Assembly: GCF_040096355.1 (NCBI RefSeq)
Contig: NZ_JBBMEX010000008.1
Location: 106,038-170,037 of the forward strand
DNA: 64,000 nucleotides
Reading direction: 5' to 3'
DNA from: Maccoyibacter intestinihominis
GTDB lineage: Bacteria > Bacillota > Clostridia > Lachnospirales > Lachnospiraceae
In this document: positions 32,878 to 42,048 of the stretch, one piece after another
Position numbering within the stretch: position 1 is the stretch's first letter
How the letters are laid out: every line of letters starts with the position of its first letter
The notes under the pieces: model-generated
Told to the model about the DNA's origin: nothing
The model's input: only the letters and a program-made list of their open reading frames with translations
The model's database searches: none
Translations under genes and position numbers: made by a program

Positions 32878-34632
32878 ATGCCGGCAAGATTGTATGCCTT
32901 TGTGCCGGAAGAGCAGAACCTATCCAATGCAGAGCGGGAACAACTGATTGAAGGACTGAAACGGGAATTAGATGAATATTATGAACAAAAATGTGGAAAA
33001 GGCAGTCTGGAAACATATTTGATTCAGAATGAGATCTGGCACTTGTCAGAGATCAATTATCAGGTGAGAGCCGGATATCAAAAATATCTGAGAGAATATT
33101 ATGTGGATTCGACGGTGCGTAATTATCTGCTCGGAATAGATCGTGTAAAGTTGCGGCTGATCATAGAAAATGCGCAGACCTTAAAAGGAAAGTGGAATGC
33201 CCAGAATCATCCGGAGCTGCTCCATGACATTCTGTTCCTGCGGTATCATCCCAATCCGGCGATTGCAAAACGATATGAATATACGACAGATATTAGTAAG
33301 CTGGTCTGGGATTTCAGGGTAAAAGGTTCAGATATATGCAAACAGCAGATTTTAACGGTTCTGGAAGATATCGTGCAACAGAAAATAACTATGAAAGAAT
33401 GCACCAGACATCTAAACGGATTGAAAAGTGTATATGAATTTTGCATGCAGGAACAGATTGAAGATCTCAGATATCTTACACAGAAGCAGTTCGACAAAAT
33501 TGAAAACTATGGGGACACGGATTATAAAAAGAAATGCGCAAAACAGGAGCTTAGAGCGTGTCAGGAATATATTTTCTGCCATGCAAAAAATATTGCATGG
33601 GATTCCACGGTCTGGTTTATGGAAAGACTGTATCTGGAAGAATACCGGGTGAATCCGTCTAATCCTGTAAAAACGATTTCTTTTATGAGCATAGAAAGGA
33701 CAGATAACAGAGAACTTGTTCAAGAATATATAAAATACTGTTTGGGAGTCACACACTTAGCATTAAGTGTAATACATACTGAATTTTATCGAATTCAAAA
33801 ATTTGTTGTCTGGCTGGAAGAAACAACGGAAATCAACTTGAAACAAGTGTCAGAAAATGAAATAAAGAAATATTTTCAAATAATTGACTACAAGGTAGCA
33901 AGCTATTTCAATGATATTATCATAGCAATCTATCAGTTTTATGAATATCTGCAGACGAAAAATATCATAAAAGAAGTTCCTTTTAATTACCAGTATTATC
34001 TGAAAAAGGAAATCCTGCATCATAATGACCGGAGTGTAGAACAGGAAACCTATGAAAGTATTTTAAAACATTTAAAAGATTTTCCGGAAAAGCCGAGATT
34101 GATTTTACTGCACTCTATGCTGTTAGGACTGAGAATCAGTGAAGTATGCTGCCTGAAAGGGAATGCTTATTACTGGCAGGGGAGAGACGCCTGGATACAG
34201 GTATATCAAATAAAAATGCGGACATATAAGCGAATCCCCATCCCGGAAATTCTATATAAAATCATGAAAGTATATATAAAAAAATACGGAATTGGTGCTG
34301 AGGATTATATTTTCCAGAATCAAAAGGGAAAAGCATATCATTACTCCAGTTTTCGATGGAGTATGAAGAAAATATTTAATGAAAATCATGAGCTGTTTCA
34401 GGAATATAATTTCAAATCCCATGATTTCAGGCATACGATAGCAACTATGTTTTATGAAGATGGAGTGCCGCTTCAAAGTGTCAGAGATTATCTGGGACAT
34501 GATTATGAAGAAATGACACAGCAATATGTGGACTATATGCCGAAGAGAATTTCCAAAGCAAATCAGGAACTTTTCGCAAAAGAAGGAAGTAGTCTTGCTT
34601 CCGGAATAAAGAGGTGCAAGCGTGGAAAATAG
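32878..34632 (+). CDS. Tyrosine recombinase 2 (TnpB/RitB-like)
   Basis: 584 residues, longer than ordinary integrases because of a large N-terminal region, as in TnpB of Tn554. The catalytic part is complete: LLGLRISEVC (Arg), SHDFRHTIAT (His-x-x-Arg), LGHDYEEMTQQYVDY (His, Tyr). AGGAGG precedes the ATG. The end overlaps recombinase 3 by 11 bases, so the three are made together and probably act as a complex with different subunits at each strand exchange. Confidence 0.88.
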   Translation: MPARLYAFVPEEQNLSNAEREQLIEGLKRELDEYYEQKCGKGSLETYLIQNEIWHLSEINYQVRAGYQKYLREYYVDSTVRNYLLGIDRVKLRLIIENAQTLKGKWNAQNHPELLHDILFLRYHPNPAIAKRYEYTTDISKLVWDFRVKGSDICKQQILTVLEDIVQQKITMKECTRHLNGLKSVYEFCMQEQIEDLRYLTQKQFDKIENYGDTDYKKKCAKQELRACQEYIFCHAKNIAWDSTVWFMERLYLEEYRVNPSNPVKTISFMSIERTDNRELVQEYIKYCLGVTHLALSVIHTEFYRIQKFVVWLEETTEINLKQVSENEIKKYFQIIDYKVASYFNDIIIAIYQFYEYLQTKNIIKEVPFNYQYYLKKEILHHNDRSVEQETYESILKHLKDFPEKPRLILLHSMLLGLRISEVCCLKGNAYYWQGRDAWIQVYQIKMRTYKRIPIPEILYKIMKVYIKKYGIGAEDYIFQNQKGKAYHYSSFRWSMKKIFNENHELFQEYNFKSHDFRHTIATMFYEDGVPLQSVRDYLGHDYEEMTQQYVDYMPKRISKANQELFAKEGSSLASGIKRCKRGK

Positions 34633-36142
34633 ATTTTATATCAAGGAACTGGATTCTTATCAGAAAGCAAGTGATCTCAGCAAAGAACGTATGGGAACAA
34701 ACCCCAATTATGATCTGGAACTTCTTCCGACAAAGCAGATGCAGGAAGAAATGTGGGAGTTCCTGCAATACAGAGGTAAAAACCTCGTAGCAGAAAAATT
34801 TTATACAGAACGAAGATTTTACCATCATTTATGCAGGATGTTGAAAGAAAAAAATAACCGGCCGGAGAGTTTTCTGGACTGGGGTAAAGAAAAATGGATG
34901 CAGCAGATGAAAATCTGGCTCCTGCAGCAAGGATTGCCCCTAACAGCACCATTTAAAAATAAGTGTGGCGGAAGAGGAACGCAACGTGCCAGAACACTGG
35001 GGTATATAGAATGCCTGATTGATTATTTAACCGACTTAAGAGATGTGGATGTAAACGAAATAACAAAAGATGTCTGGAAAATTAAAAAACTTGACATACA
35101 GGTGAAGCAGGATTTGATACGTCCAAGGAAAACGATATCTTTTACAGGAATCAGTCAGCCAGAGTTGAAGGAAGAAATTAAAAAAGCAGTATATTTTCAA
35201 CTGAGAATAGAAAGTCTGGAGACTGTAAAAAAGGAACTGACAGCCATCCGGAGATTTTCCAGATATCTGAATGAGCATAAGAAAAATATACAATCCTGCG
35301 CTGATCTGGACAGAACGATCATAGAAGAATATCTGGTATATATGAAAACAGAAGATACCGGGACGAAGAAGTACCGGGCGGAAATAACAAGACTCAGATC
35401 AATCCTTAATATGGTAGCAGATATTTACCAGTATCCACAGGTGAAAGATCTGATATTGAACAGGGACATCCCACCCAATATCAGATCAGAATTTAAAGTC
35501 TACTCAGATGCAGAATTAAAGCGTTTTAATGAATTCCTTGCAAAAGTAGATATACAGACAGCCAGAGTCATGACGATTCATCAGATGCTGGGAACAAGAA
35601 TCTCAGATACACTGACATTGCGGACTGACTGCCTGATGGAACAAAACGGTGAGATATTGATCAGAATCTACCAGATGAAAACACATTACTATGAAAAACC
35701 GATCAGTCAGGAACTGGCAGCTTTGATCAGAGAAGCCATCCGTTATACGGAAGAAAGGTATGGAAAATGCAAATATATTTTTACAAATGAAAATGACCAT
35801 ACAAAACCGATGACCTACTCACTGATCCAAGGGAGAATTACAACAGCAATTTATCGGGAAAATCTCAGGGACGATAATGAAAATTATTTTACATTCGGCA
35901 CGCACATGTACCGGCATGTCTACGGAGTAAAGCTTGTAGAAATGCATCTGGATGACTGGACGATAGCAAGGCTGCTCGGACACAAAAGCCTAAAGAACGT
36001 AAAATATTACAGAAAAATGAGTAACCAGATACTGGCGAATGATACCAGAAAAGCAAGAAATAGGTTATCACAGATGGTCCTGGAATGTCTGGACGGATGG
36101 GAGGAAGAGTATGAACAAATACGACACGATGATAGCTTGTAA
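34622..36142 (+). CDS. Tyrosine recombinase 3 (RitC-like)
   Basis: 506 residues starting at a GTG with GAGGTG 6 bases upstream, overlapping recombinase 2. Catalytic residues are in MLGTRISDTL (Arg), GTHMYRHVYG (His-x-x-Arg) and LLGHKSLKNVKYYRK (His, Tyr). Tn554 itself has two recombinases plus TnpC, so a third complete recombinase places this element closer to the recombinase-in-trio group. The end overlaps the TnpC-like gene. Confidence 0.88.
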   Translation: MENRFYIKELDSYQKASDLSKERMGTNPNYDLELLPTKQMQEEMWEFLQYRGKNLVAEKFYTERRFYHHLCRMLKEKNNRPESFLDWGKEKWMQQMKIWLLQQGLPLTAPFKNKCGGRGTQRARTLGYIECLIDYLTDLRDVDVNEITKDVWKIKKLDIQVKQDLIRPRKTISFTGISQPELKEEIKKAVYFQLRIESLETVKKELTAIRRFSRYLNEHKKNIQSCADLDRTIIEEYLVYMKTEDTGTKKYRAEITRLRSILNMVADIYQYPQVKDLILNRDIPPNIRSEFKVYSDAELKRFNEFLAKVDIQTARVMTIHQMLGTRISDTLTLRTDCLMEQNGEILIRIYQMKTHYYEKPISQELAALIREAIRYTEERYGKCKYIFTNENDHTKPMTYSLIQGRITTAIYRENLRDDNENYFTFGTHMYRHVYGVKLVEMHLDDWTIARLLGHKSLKNVKYYRKMSNQILANDTRKARNRLSQMVLECLDGWEEEYEQIRHDDSL

Positions 36143-36494
36143 CCGGAAAACGAGTGAGGAAAAGATAAACCGCGCAGTGACAGAAATCCGACAAATGCTC
36201 ACAGACAGAGAAAAGGTGAGTGTACCAAAGTTAGTAAAGCGGACAGGATTATCCAGAGGATTCTTTTACAAGAACGAAACCGTCAGAAAAGAAATGGATC
36301 GGGCATTAGAGCAGCAGGCCGGAATGATTGATCCAAAAAGATATATCGGGGACATTGTGATGAAAAACCGAATCGAACTGCTGGAGCAACAGGTCAGGGA
36401 ATTAAAACGAGAAAAAGAACAACTGGAAAAAGAGAACGTCAGATTACAAAAAGCATTGAATAAAAAAGATTTGAATCTACTAAAAAATCTGTAA
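36111..36494 (+). CDS. TnpC-like accessory protein (DUF6262-type) of the recombinase element
   Basis: About 127 residues: a small helix-turn-helix-like region (SVPKLVKRTGLSRGFFYKN) and a C-terminal Leu-heptad coiled coil (about 85-120, LLEQQVRELKREKEQLEKEN). Tn554 TnpC is a similar small protein that sets orientation and efficiency of transposition. The start at 36111 is preceded by GGGAGGAAGAG; an in-frame ATG at 36039 lies deep inside the previous gene. It overlaps recombinase 3 by 32 bases and is followed by a terminator, so it is the last gene of the element operon. Confidence 0.78.
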   Translation: MNKYDTMIACNRKTSEEKINRAVTEIRQMLTDREKVSVPKLVKRTGLSRGFFYKNETVRKEMDRALEQQAGMIDPKRYIGDIVMKNRIELLEQQVRELKREKEQLEKENVRLQKALNKKDLNLLKNL

Positions 36495-36516
36495 TTAAAA
36501 TTAAGAAAATAATCTG

Positions 36517-36546
36517 CAACAGCCGGGAAAATACTCCCGGTTGTTG
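36517..36546 (+). terminator. Terminator of the recombinase-trio operon
   Basis: CAACAGCCGGGA (36517-36528) pairs with TCCCGGTTGTTG (36535-36546), one G-U pair; the T-rich tail is weak. The right end of the element probably lies between here and about 36660. Confidence 0.7.
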
Positions 36547-36659
36547 TGGTTGGAATAAAACACGAATCCATGAGAAAGGGTCAGACTTCTCACAAAAAGG
36601 AACACAATACACGGATGTGTTTCCCGTTAAAGCCAGTGTTTACAAGGGATAAAGGAGAG

Positions 36660-37076
36660 TTACCCAATTTTATAGATGAAGCGACCAGCGGTTTAGACCC
36701 GGTGATGAGAGATGAGATACTGGACATTTTTTTAGACTTTGTACAGGACGAAGAACATTCTATTCTGGTATCCTCACATATCACCAGTGATTTAGAAAAA
36801 ATCGCAGATTACATTACGTTTATTGACAACGGCAGGGTACTTATGAGCAAACCTAAGGATGAACTGATCTATGAATATGGCATTGCGCGGTGCAAAGAAA
36901 GCCAGTTCTTGCAGATGAATCAGAGTGAAATACTTACATATCGCAAACAGGAATACCAGTATGAAGTATTAGTAGATCACAAAGAACAGATCAAAAGAAA
37001 ATACCCGGACATGGTCGTAGATCATGCAACGTTAGATGAGATTATGCTTCTATATATAAAGGGGGAACGAAAATGA
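36660..37076 (+). pseudogene. 5'-truncated ABC transporter ATPase (ABC-2 type)
   Basis: The readable homology starts abruptly at Walker B (NFIDEATSGLDPVMRDEIL) and runs through the H-loop (VSSHITSDLEKIAD) to the usual C-terminus of a BcrA/YtrB-type ATPase. Walker A, the Q-loop and the signature motif are missing, and upstream codons (to 36546) look unrelated. A transporter needs those motifs to bind ATP, so this copy is almost certainly dead. The break lies just downstream of the recombinase trio, suggesting insertion or deletion caused by that element. The end overlaps the permease gene by 4 bases, as in an intact operon. The missing 5' part was not found in this window. Confidence 0.8.
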
Positions 37077-37705
37077 GCGGATTATTATTAAAAGATTTCT
37101 ATACCATTGGACATAATGCAAAACAGATGATGTTGATATTGCTGATCTGGGCAGTCTGTTTTTTGCCGGGACGCGATGGAAGCACTTACATTATTATGTG
37201 TGCTTCTTTATGTGGTATGATGACGGCGACGACTTTTACCTTTGATGATAAATGCCACTGGGAAAAATATGCGATGATCCTGCCAATTTCAAAAAAAGCG
37301 TATGTGTTAGAAAAATATGTTTTGCATATGATCTTCTCTCTGTTGGGAGTAGCGGCCGGTACAACAGTTACAGTAGTGGCGAACTGGTTCCAGGGAATGA
37401 GATTTAAAGGTCCGTTATGGCAGGTAGGGCTGCTCGGATTCGGCATTTCCATGGCAGTGGGTTGCCTGTTTCTTCCATTATTGTTGAAATATGGTTCAGA
37501 AAAGGCAAGGATCATTTTGTTAGGAGCAGTGTTTATTCCGATAATCCTGATTGTTGCATTGGTGTATTTAGCGGAAAAGACTGGTGCTATTTCCACAGAC
37601 GAGATAGCGGTAGTTTTTCAATGGGGTATTCCACCGGTATTTATTGCACTACTCATTATTTCCGTTTTAATCAGTCAGAAAATTTTCGAAAAAAAAGAAT
37701 TTTAA
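37073..37705 (+). CDS. ABC-2 type transporter permease
   Basis: 210 residues with six membrane segments; begins MSGLLLKDFYTIGHNAKQ and contains a DDKCHWEKYAMILPISKKAYVLEKY cytoplasmic loop, landmarks of the ABC2_membrane_5 group. It would pair with the ATPase just upstream, but that gene lacks its N-terminal half, so the permease is probably orphaned. GGGGGAAC lies before the ATG. The substrate is unknown. A TGTCGAA (0A-box core) lies at 37706-37712 just after the stop. Confidence 0.8.
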   Translation: MSGLLLKDFYTIGHNAKQMMLILLIWAVCFLPGRDGSTYIIMCASLCGMMTATTFTFDDKCHWEKYAMILPISKKAYVLEKYVLHMIFSLLGVAAGTTVTVVANWFQGMRFKGPLWQVGLLGFGISMAVGCLFLPLLLKYGSEKARIILLGAVFIPIILIVALVYLAEKTGAISTDEIAVVFQWGIPPVFIALLIISVLISQKIFEKKEF

Positions 37706-37787
37706 TGTCGAATGCAAAAATATATTAGCAAAACTGCACAAAAAACATCAGGACACAACAAGGCAAGTGTACAAAATGATAGCAGTA

Positions 37788-37816
37788 TTGACGAAAAAGA
37801 AAAAGGGTATTGATAT
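37788..37816 (+). promoter_or_regulatory. Possible promoter of the lipase-like gene
   Basis: TTGACG (37788-37793), 17-base spacer, TGATAT (37811-37816), about 85 bases before the GTG start. A weak match. Confidence 0.35.
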
Positions 37817-37901
37817 ATCTGTTAAAAGAGGCGTAAAATAGTCCTAGGGTTACAGTTACGAAGGGTGATTTGTACAGATTGTCAATGATGGAGGAATCAA
37901 A

Positions 37902-38798
37902 GTGAAATTTGGAAAAATCAAAAAAACAATCTGTATCTTATTAGCAGGAACAATGGTATTGGGAACATCCCTGACTGCATTTGCCAGTGAGCAGACACCG
38001 GCAGATGGCACAGAAACCTATACAAACGTATCAGAGATGGCAAAGTTTACATTTAAAGGGTATAATAATGGAACACTGCCAACTCCAACCACAACACTCG
38101 GACTTTTAGAGTACACTCTTAAGACTTTCGTTATGGGAGACGAGTACAACGGACCAATCGGAATCGTAAAGGCTGTTTTAAACCAGAATGGAAAAGAGAA
38201 AAATGTCTATATCGTGGCATTATCCGGAACGGAATTAATCTGGAGTGATTACACCGGATTGCAGTCAACTGGTGCAGTAACAGATTTATTATGTGGATTT
38301 AATTTAGATAACCCATATATTAAAGCTGTTGTAAAAGCAATGAAACAGAATATTCCGGCAGGTTCTGATGTAGTGTTCTACGGACACAGTCTTGGAGGAA
38401 TGATCGCACAGGAAGCAGCAGCGGACAAGACGATCAAGAGAATGTACAATGTAACAAATACAGTTACATTCGGTTCTCCGTTGATCAAACTGTTAAGCAG
38501 ACGTGAAGGCTTAGTAAGAAGAATGTGCGATACATCTGATATTGTTCCTGTATTAAGCGTATATTCACTGACACCTCTTGCAGTAATTCAGTATTGGGGA
38601 AGCGAACGTTTCTCAGAGGATGGTGGATATAACAGCAAATGGCTTGCAGCACACAACGAAAGTTATCTGCGCCAGGACGTTTGGGGAGGCTATGATGTGC
38701 TGGGTATCAAAGGTGGTAACGCAACAATGACCTTTGATATGGGAGCAGCAGCTTATTATGAAGCTCCTGGAATCAGCTGGCTGCATTTAAAAAAATAA
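37902..38798 (+). CDS. Secreted class-3-lipase-like alpha/beta hydrolase
   Basis: A signal peptide ends at LTAFA (about residue 27). The mature protein has the nucleophile elbow VVFYGHSLGGM (GxSxG, Ser), a likely catalytic Asp in CDTSDIVPVL and a late His in LAAHNESY, in the order and spacing of class 3 lipases; TVTFGSPL is also a family landmark. Substrate could be a lipid ester or other acyl ester. The start is a GTG with GGAGGA 6 bases upstream. No anchor is seen, so it is probably released. A single-gene unit ending at a strong terminator. Confidence 0.82.
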   Translation: MKFGKIKKTICILLAGTMVLGTSLTAFASEQTPADGTETYTNVSEMAKFTFKGYNNGTLPTPTTTLGLLEYTLKTFVMGDEYNGPIGIVKAVLNQNGKEKNVYIVALSGTELIWSDYTGLQSTGAVTDLLCGFNLDNPYIKAVVKAMKQNIPAGSDVVFYGHSLGGMIAQEAAADKTIKRMYNVTNTVTFGSPLIKLLSRREGLVRRMCDTSDIVPVLSVYSLTPLAVIQYWGSERFSEDGGYNSKWLAAHNESYLRQDVWGGYDVLGIKGGNATMTFDMGAAAYYEAPGISWLHLKK

Positions 38799-38869
38799 GC
38801 ATAGCTCATAATATATGTAGAAGAAGGTAAAAAAAGTCTGTACAGACACCTTGTAATCTGGATACTATG

Positions 38870-38914
38870 GATGCCGATGTAAAGTAAGGGGTTGCTTTGC
38901 ATCGGTATCTTTTT
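38870..38914 (+). terminator. Terminator after the lipase-like gene
   Basis: A 15-base stem (GATGCCGATGTAAAG with CTTTGCATCGGTATC, two G-U pairs), ten-base loop, TTTTT. Confidence 0.88.
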
Positions 38915-38959
38915 GCTCTATAGGATTGGGGAGCAAAAGACGGTTTCAAGTTTTGGGAT

Positions 38960-39198
38960 TGGTAATTTGCACAAAGCCGGGTCTGTTTTGTTCCGTTGTA
39001 CGAAAATAAGAAAATCTAAGTCTGGCTGAGCCTGGTTATGATGGAGTGACGTGTACATCTTAGACACCCCGTCCATGGGGTGCTAAGACTTTTGCTGCCG
39101 TCCATGGCAGCAAAACACTAGACATGAACAGCCAGACTAAGATTTACTAATTTTCTTTCAAAGTCACAAAAGCAGCTCCGGCTTTGTGCAAGTTGCCA
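38960..39198. other. Nested inverted-repeat element with twin hairpins (structured RNA or MITE-like)
   Basis: Outer arms of 21 bases (38960-38980 and 39178-39198) match with only G-U-compatible changes; an inner pair of 17 bases (39012-39028 and 39129-39145) matches with one mismatch. Between them sit two perfect hairpins, 39059-39087 and 39090-39115, with different stems but the same loop and closing pairs, CC-GTCCAT-GG. No open frame of interest and no flanking target duplication were found. It lies between a terminator and the promoter of the Ter locus. It may be a non-coding RNA, a non-autonomous mobile element or a protein-binding site; no known family was recognised. Confidence 0.6.
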
Positions 39199-39222
39199 GC
39201 TACTAAGTTATAAAGCAATGCT

Positions 39223-39250
39223 TTGTTTTTTATAAGAATTATTTTATAAT
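39223..39250 (+). promoter_or_regulatory. Promoter of the Ter-locus phosphoribosyltransferase genes
   Basis: TTGTTT (39223-39228), 16-base spacer, perfect TATAAT (39245-39250). It lies upstream of the GAGGAGAG site and so favours the start codon at 39283. Confidence 0.55.
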
Positions 39251-39282
39251 AGATGGCAGAGATCATAACGAGGAGAGAAAGC

Positions 39283-40470
39283 ATGTATACAGAAGCAGAA
39301 CTGGTCAGGATCGCAAAGAGAGAAAATAATACCAGACGAAAATATTTAGTGGTGAACCGGTTACAGGGAAAGCATATACCGGTCAGTCCAAAAGAGGCAT
39401 TACAGATGTTTCGCTCATTAGCAGAACTTATAAAAGAGGCATATCCATCAGAGAGGCTTCTGATGGTCGGATTTGCAGAAACGGCAACAGCGATCGGAGC
39501 AGCAGTGGCGATCGAGTGTCAGGCAGCTTATATGCAGACTACGCGGGAAGTCATTGATGGCGTGGACTATCTCTATTTTTCGGAATCCCACAGCCATGCC
39601 ACTGAGCAGAAATTAGTAAAGACGGATTTAGATAAGATCATAGGTAAGACAGACCGGATCGTTTTTATAGAGGATGAGGTAACAACCGGAAATACGATCT
39701 TAAATATCGTCCGTCTGATCCAAAAGACCTACGCACAGCCGGTTTCGTTTGCGGTGGCATCCATTTTAAATGGAATGAATGAGGAAGCATTAGAGAATTA
39801 TAAAAACCTAAAAATCCCGGTACATTATCTGGTAAAGACAGCACATGACACCTATACGGAGATTGCAGAGCAGTATCAGGCAGACGGCACCTGTCATATC
39901 TGTACAAAACCTCAGGAAAAGGAAGTAGAACAGCAGAAAGAAGTACAACAGCAGATAGAGATGCAACAGACGAAAGAAGCACAGCAACCGATAGAAGTGC
40001 AGGAGATTTCGGGCTGGATAAATGCAAGAAGACTCCATACGGCAGATACCTACAAACAGGCGTGCGAGCAGCTCTGGCAGGAAATACAGCAAAAATACGG
40101 TTACACAAAATACACAAAAGAGACAGAAACAGGCAGACGGATACTGGTCCTTGGCACGGAAGAATTCATGTATCCGGCATTATATGTCGGGGCAAAATTA
40201 GAAGAGGCAGGCTATACAGTGCGGATGCATGCCACAACCAGAAGTCCGATCGCAGTCAGTAAAGAAGAAAAATATCCGCTTCATACGCGTTATGAATTAG
40301 CAAGTCTCTATGACAAAAACAGGATAACTTTTGTCTATGATCTGACAGAGTATGAAGAAGTACTGGTGCTGACGGATGCACAAAATCAAGAAACCGAAGG
40401 CTGGGAGTCTTTGCAAAGAGCATTGGCCCTGAACCAGAACCGTCAGATCAGAGGAATAAGGTGGTGTTAA
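39283..40470 (+). CDS. Ter-associated phosphoribosyltransferase with TRSP domain
   Basis: The N-terminal part (to about residue 200) is a PRTase_2-type phosphoribosyltransferase with the PRPP-binding loop RIVFIEDEVTTGNTI. A Gln/Glu-rich linker (about 215-250, with repeated QQ) joins a C-terminal TRSP domain recognised by TTRSPIAV. The family belongs to the Ter stress systems predicted to build a nucleoside-like metabolite. I chose the ATG at 39283 because GAGGAGAG (39269-39276) fits and a TATAAT lies at 39245; an ATG at 39253 would be almost at the transcript start. It is followed 1 base later by the StiP-like gene. Confidence 0.85.
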   Translation: MYTEAELVRIAKRENNTRRKYLVVNRLQGKHIPVSPKEALQMFRSLAELIKEAYPSERLLMVGFAETATAIGAAVAIECQAAYMQTTREVIDGVDYLYFSESHSHATEQKLVKTDLDKIIGKTDRIVFIEDEVTTGNTILNIVRLIQKTYAQPVSFAVASILNGMNEEALENYKNLKIPVHYLVKTAHDTYTEIAEQYQADGTCHICTKPQEKEVEQQKEVQQQIEMQQTKEAQQPIEVQEISGWINARRLHTADTYKQACEQLWQEIQQKYGYTKYTKETETGRRILVLGTEEFMYPALYVGAKLEEAGYTVRMHATTRSPIAVSKEEKYPLHTRYELASLYDKNRITFVYDLTEYEEVLVLTDAQNQETEGWESLQRALALNQNRQIRGIRWC

Positions 40471-40471
40471 A

Positions 40472-41521
40472 ATGAGAAGTTCTTATTCGAACGAAGATGT
40501 GATCTTACTGTTAAAGGATATTACCGGACTGGTACAGCCGCAGCCAACCGAAGAGAGGGAACGACTGATACAGGCAGGCCGTCACTACTGTGAAATGCTC
40601 CCGATCGAATATGTCCCAAGTGAAAAATATATGGAAGCATATCGGATGGCATTAAAAGATTATGCGAAGCCGACCGCAGAAGCGGTAGGAAGGCTTGCAG
40701 ATAAGATCATAAAAAAACGTGGCAGGGAAGTGGTGTTAGTTTCCCTTGCAAGAGCCGGGATACCGATTGGCATTTTAGTCAAACATTATATCAAAAAGAA
40801 ATACGGATATGACGTTCCCCATTATTCCATTTCCATCATCAGAGGACGTGGGATTGATGAAAATGCGATGAAGTATCTGTTGTCTCATTACCCGGCAGAG
40901 CAGATATTATTTGTGGACGGCTGGATCGGAAAAGGTGCGATCTTAGGGGAACTGCAAAAAGATGTGGCACCTTATTTTGGTGTATCATCGGAGCTTGCCG
41001 TAGTTGCAGATCCGGCAAATATCACGGAATTATGTGGCACCCACCACGATCTGCTGATCCCAAGTTCCTGTCTGAACTGTACGGTATCGGGACTCATCAG
41101 CAGAACTTTTTTGCGGGACGATATCATAGGAAAAGAGGATTTTCATGGGGCTGTTTATTATGGGGAATTGGAAAAAGCCGATCTGTCGCATGAATTTTTA
41201 GAAGCGATTGAAAAAGAATTTATTTTAGAAGTGCCAAAAGATGACTGGCAGCCACAAGGACATGGAATTGACGAGGTAAGAAAAATCGCAGGAGAGTATG
41301 GGATAGACAATATCAATCTGGTCAAACCGGGGATCGGCGAAACGACCAGAGTCCTGCTTCGCAGAGTACCGTGGAAAGTCTTAGTCAATGAAAAATATAA
41401 AGAAGATGCATCCCTAGAACATATTTTGCGGTTAGCAGAAGAAAAAGAAGTGCCGGTGGAGTGGTATCCACTGGAGAACTACAAAGCCTGTGGACTGATA
41501 AAGAAAGTGGCAGATGCATAA
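40472..41521 (+). CDS. StiP-family protein with C-terminal PELOTA-like domain
   Basis: 349 residues. The main domain carries VVLVSLARAGIPIGIL and ILFVDGWIGKGAI, phosphoribosyltransferase-like motifs of the family annotated as cysteine protease StiP; a Cys pair in SSCLNCTVSGL may be the origin of the protease label. The last 70 residues (LLRRVPWKVLV, LEHILRLAEEKEVPVEWYPL, CGLIKKV) resemble the PELOTA_1 RNA-binding module seen in this pathway. Translationally coupled to the TRSP gene. Whether the activity is proteolysis or base/ribose transfer is unresolved. Confidence 0.83.
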   Translation: MRSSYSNEDVILLLKDITGLVQPQPTEERERLIQAGRHYCEMLPIEYVPSEKYMEAYRMALKDYAKPTAEAVGRLADKIIKKRGREVVLVSLARAGIPIGILVKHYIKKKYGYDVPHYSISIIRGRGIDENAMKYLLSHYPAEQILFVDGWIGKGAILGELQKDVAPYFGVSSELAVVADPANITELCGTHHDLLIPSSCLNCTVSGLISRTFLRDDIIGKEDFHGAVYYGELEKADLSHEFLEAIEKEFILEVPKDDWQPQGHGIDEVRKIAGEYGIDNINLVKPGIGETTRVLLRRVPWKVLVNEKYKEDASLEHILRLAEEKEVPVEWYPLENYKACGLIKKVADA

Positions 41522-41559
41522 AAAAGACGCCAAAAACCGTTTGTTTTTTTCAATAAATT

Positions 41560-42030
41560 CCAATTATTATGGCAGGATCTAGTTTCATTCATAAGTGTGC
41601 GTAGTGATTCAACTGTTGTAGAGGTACTGTTAAGCTGGTTTACAGCCTGCTTGATAATAAGCTTTGTAATGTCATCCTTAGGAAGTACAGGAACAAGTTC
41701 CTTTGCCTTTTCCATAGATTTCCTCAGCTTTGGATCGGCTGAAGTTGTACTTCTTACGTTTGCACCAGTTTTGATAATGGTCGATAAAGGCATTCAGGGA
41801 CATTTTACGGACACAGTCCACATGCCAGTATGTAGATGCAAAATCAACCCATTTCTGGCTGCCGTCACTGCGTGCAGGACTGTCAAAGTAAGTATTCACA
41901 CCAGGATAGGTCTGATCAAGGATGCCGATAAGATTATTGCAATGGATAATTCCTTACTAGCTGTAAGGGATATTAACCATAAATATATTGTAGTAGCGAC
42001 CTGCAAAGAGAAGGCAGTCTGTGCCATTTG
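41560..42030 (-). pseudogene. IS110-family transposase remnant
   Basis: On the minus strand the pieces ILDQTYPGVNTYFDSPAR, SDGSQKWVDFASTYWHVDC and, after a frameshift near 41720, KELVPVLPKDDITKLI with LRTLMNE resemble the central part of IS110-type transposases. Two stop codons near 41955 break the upstream part, and both ends are missing. The copy is dead. A plus-strand reading frame over 41597-42049 is only its shadow. It lies between the StiP gene and the convergent AIM24 gene. Confidence 0.65.
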
Positions 42031-42048
42031 CGGTATCCACTATGGTTA

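Noticed and set aside
38960..39198. IS200/IS605-type element end or integron attC site
   Set aside because: No tnpA/tnpB or integron integrase is nearby, and the nested symmetric arms with twin hairpins do not match those layouts.
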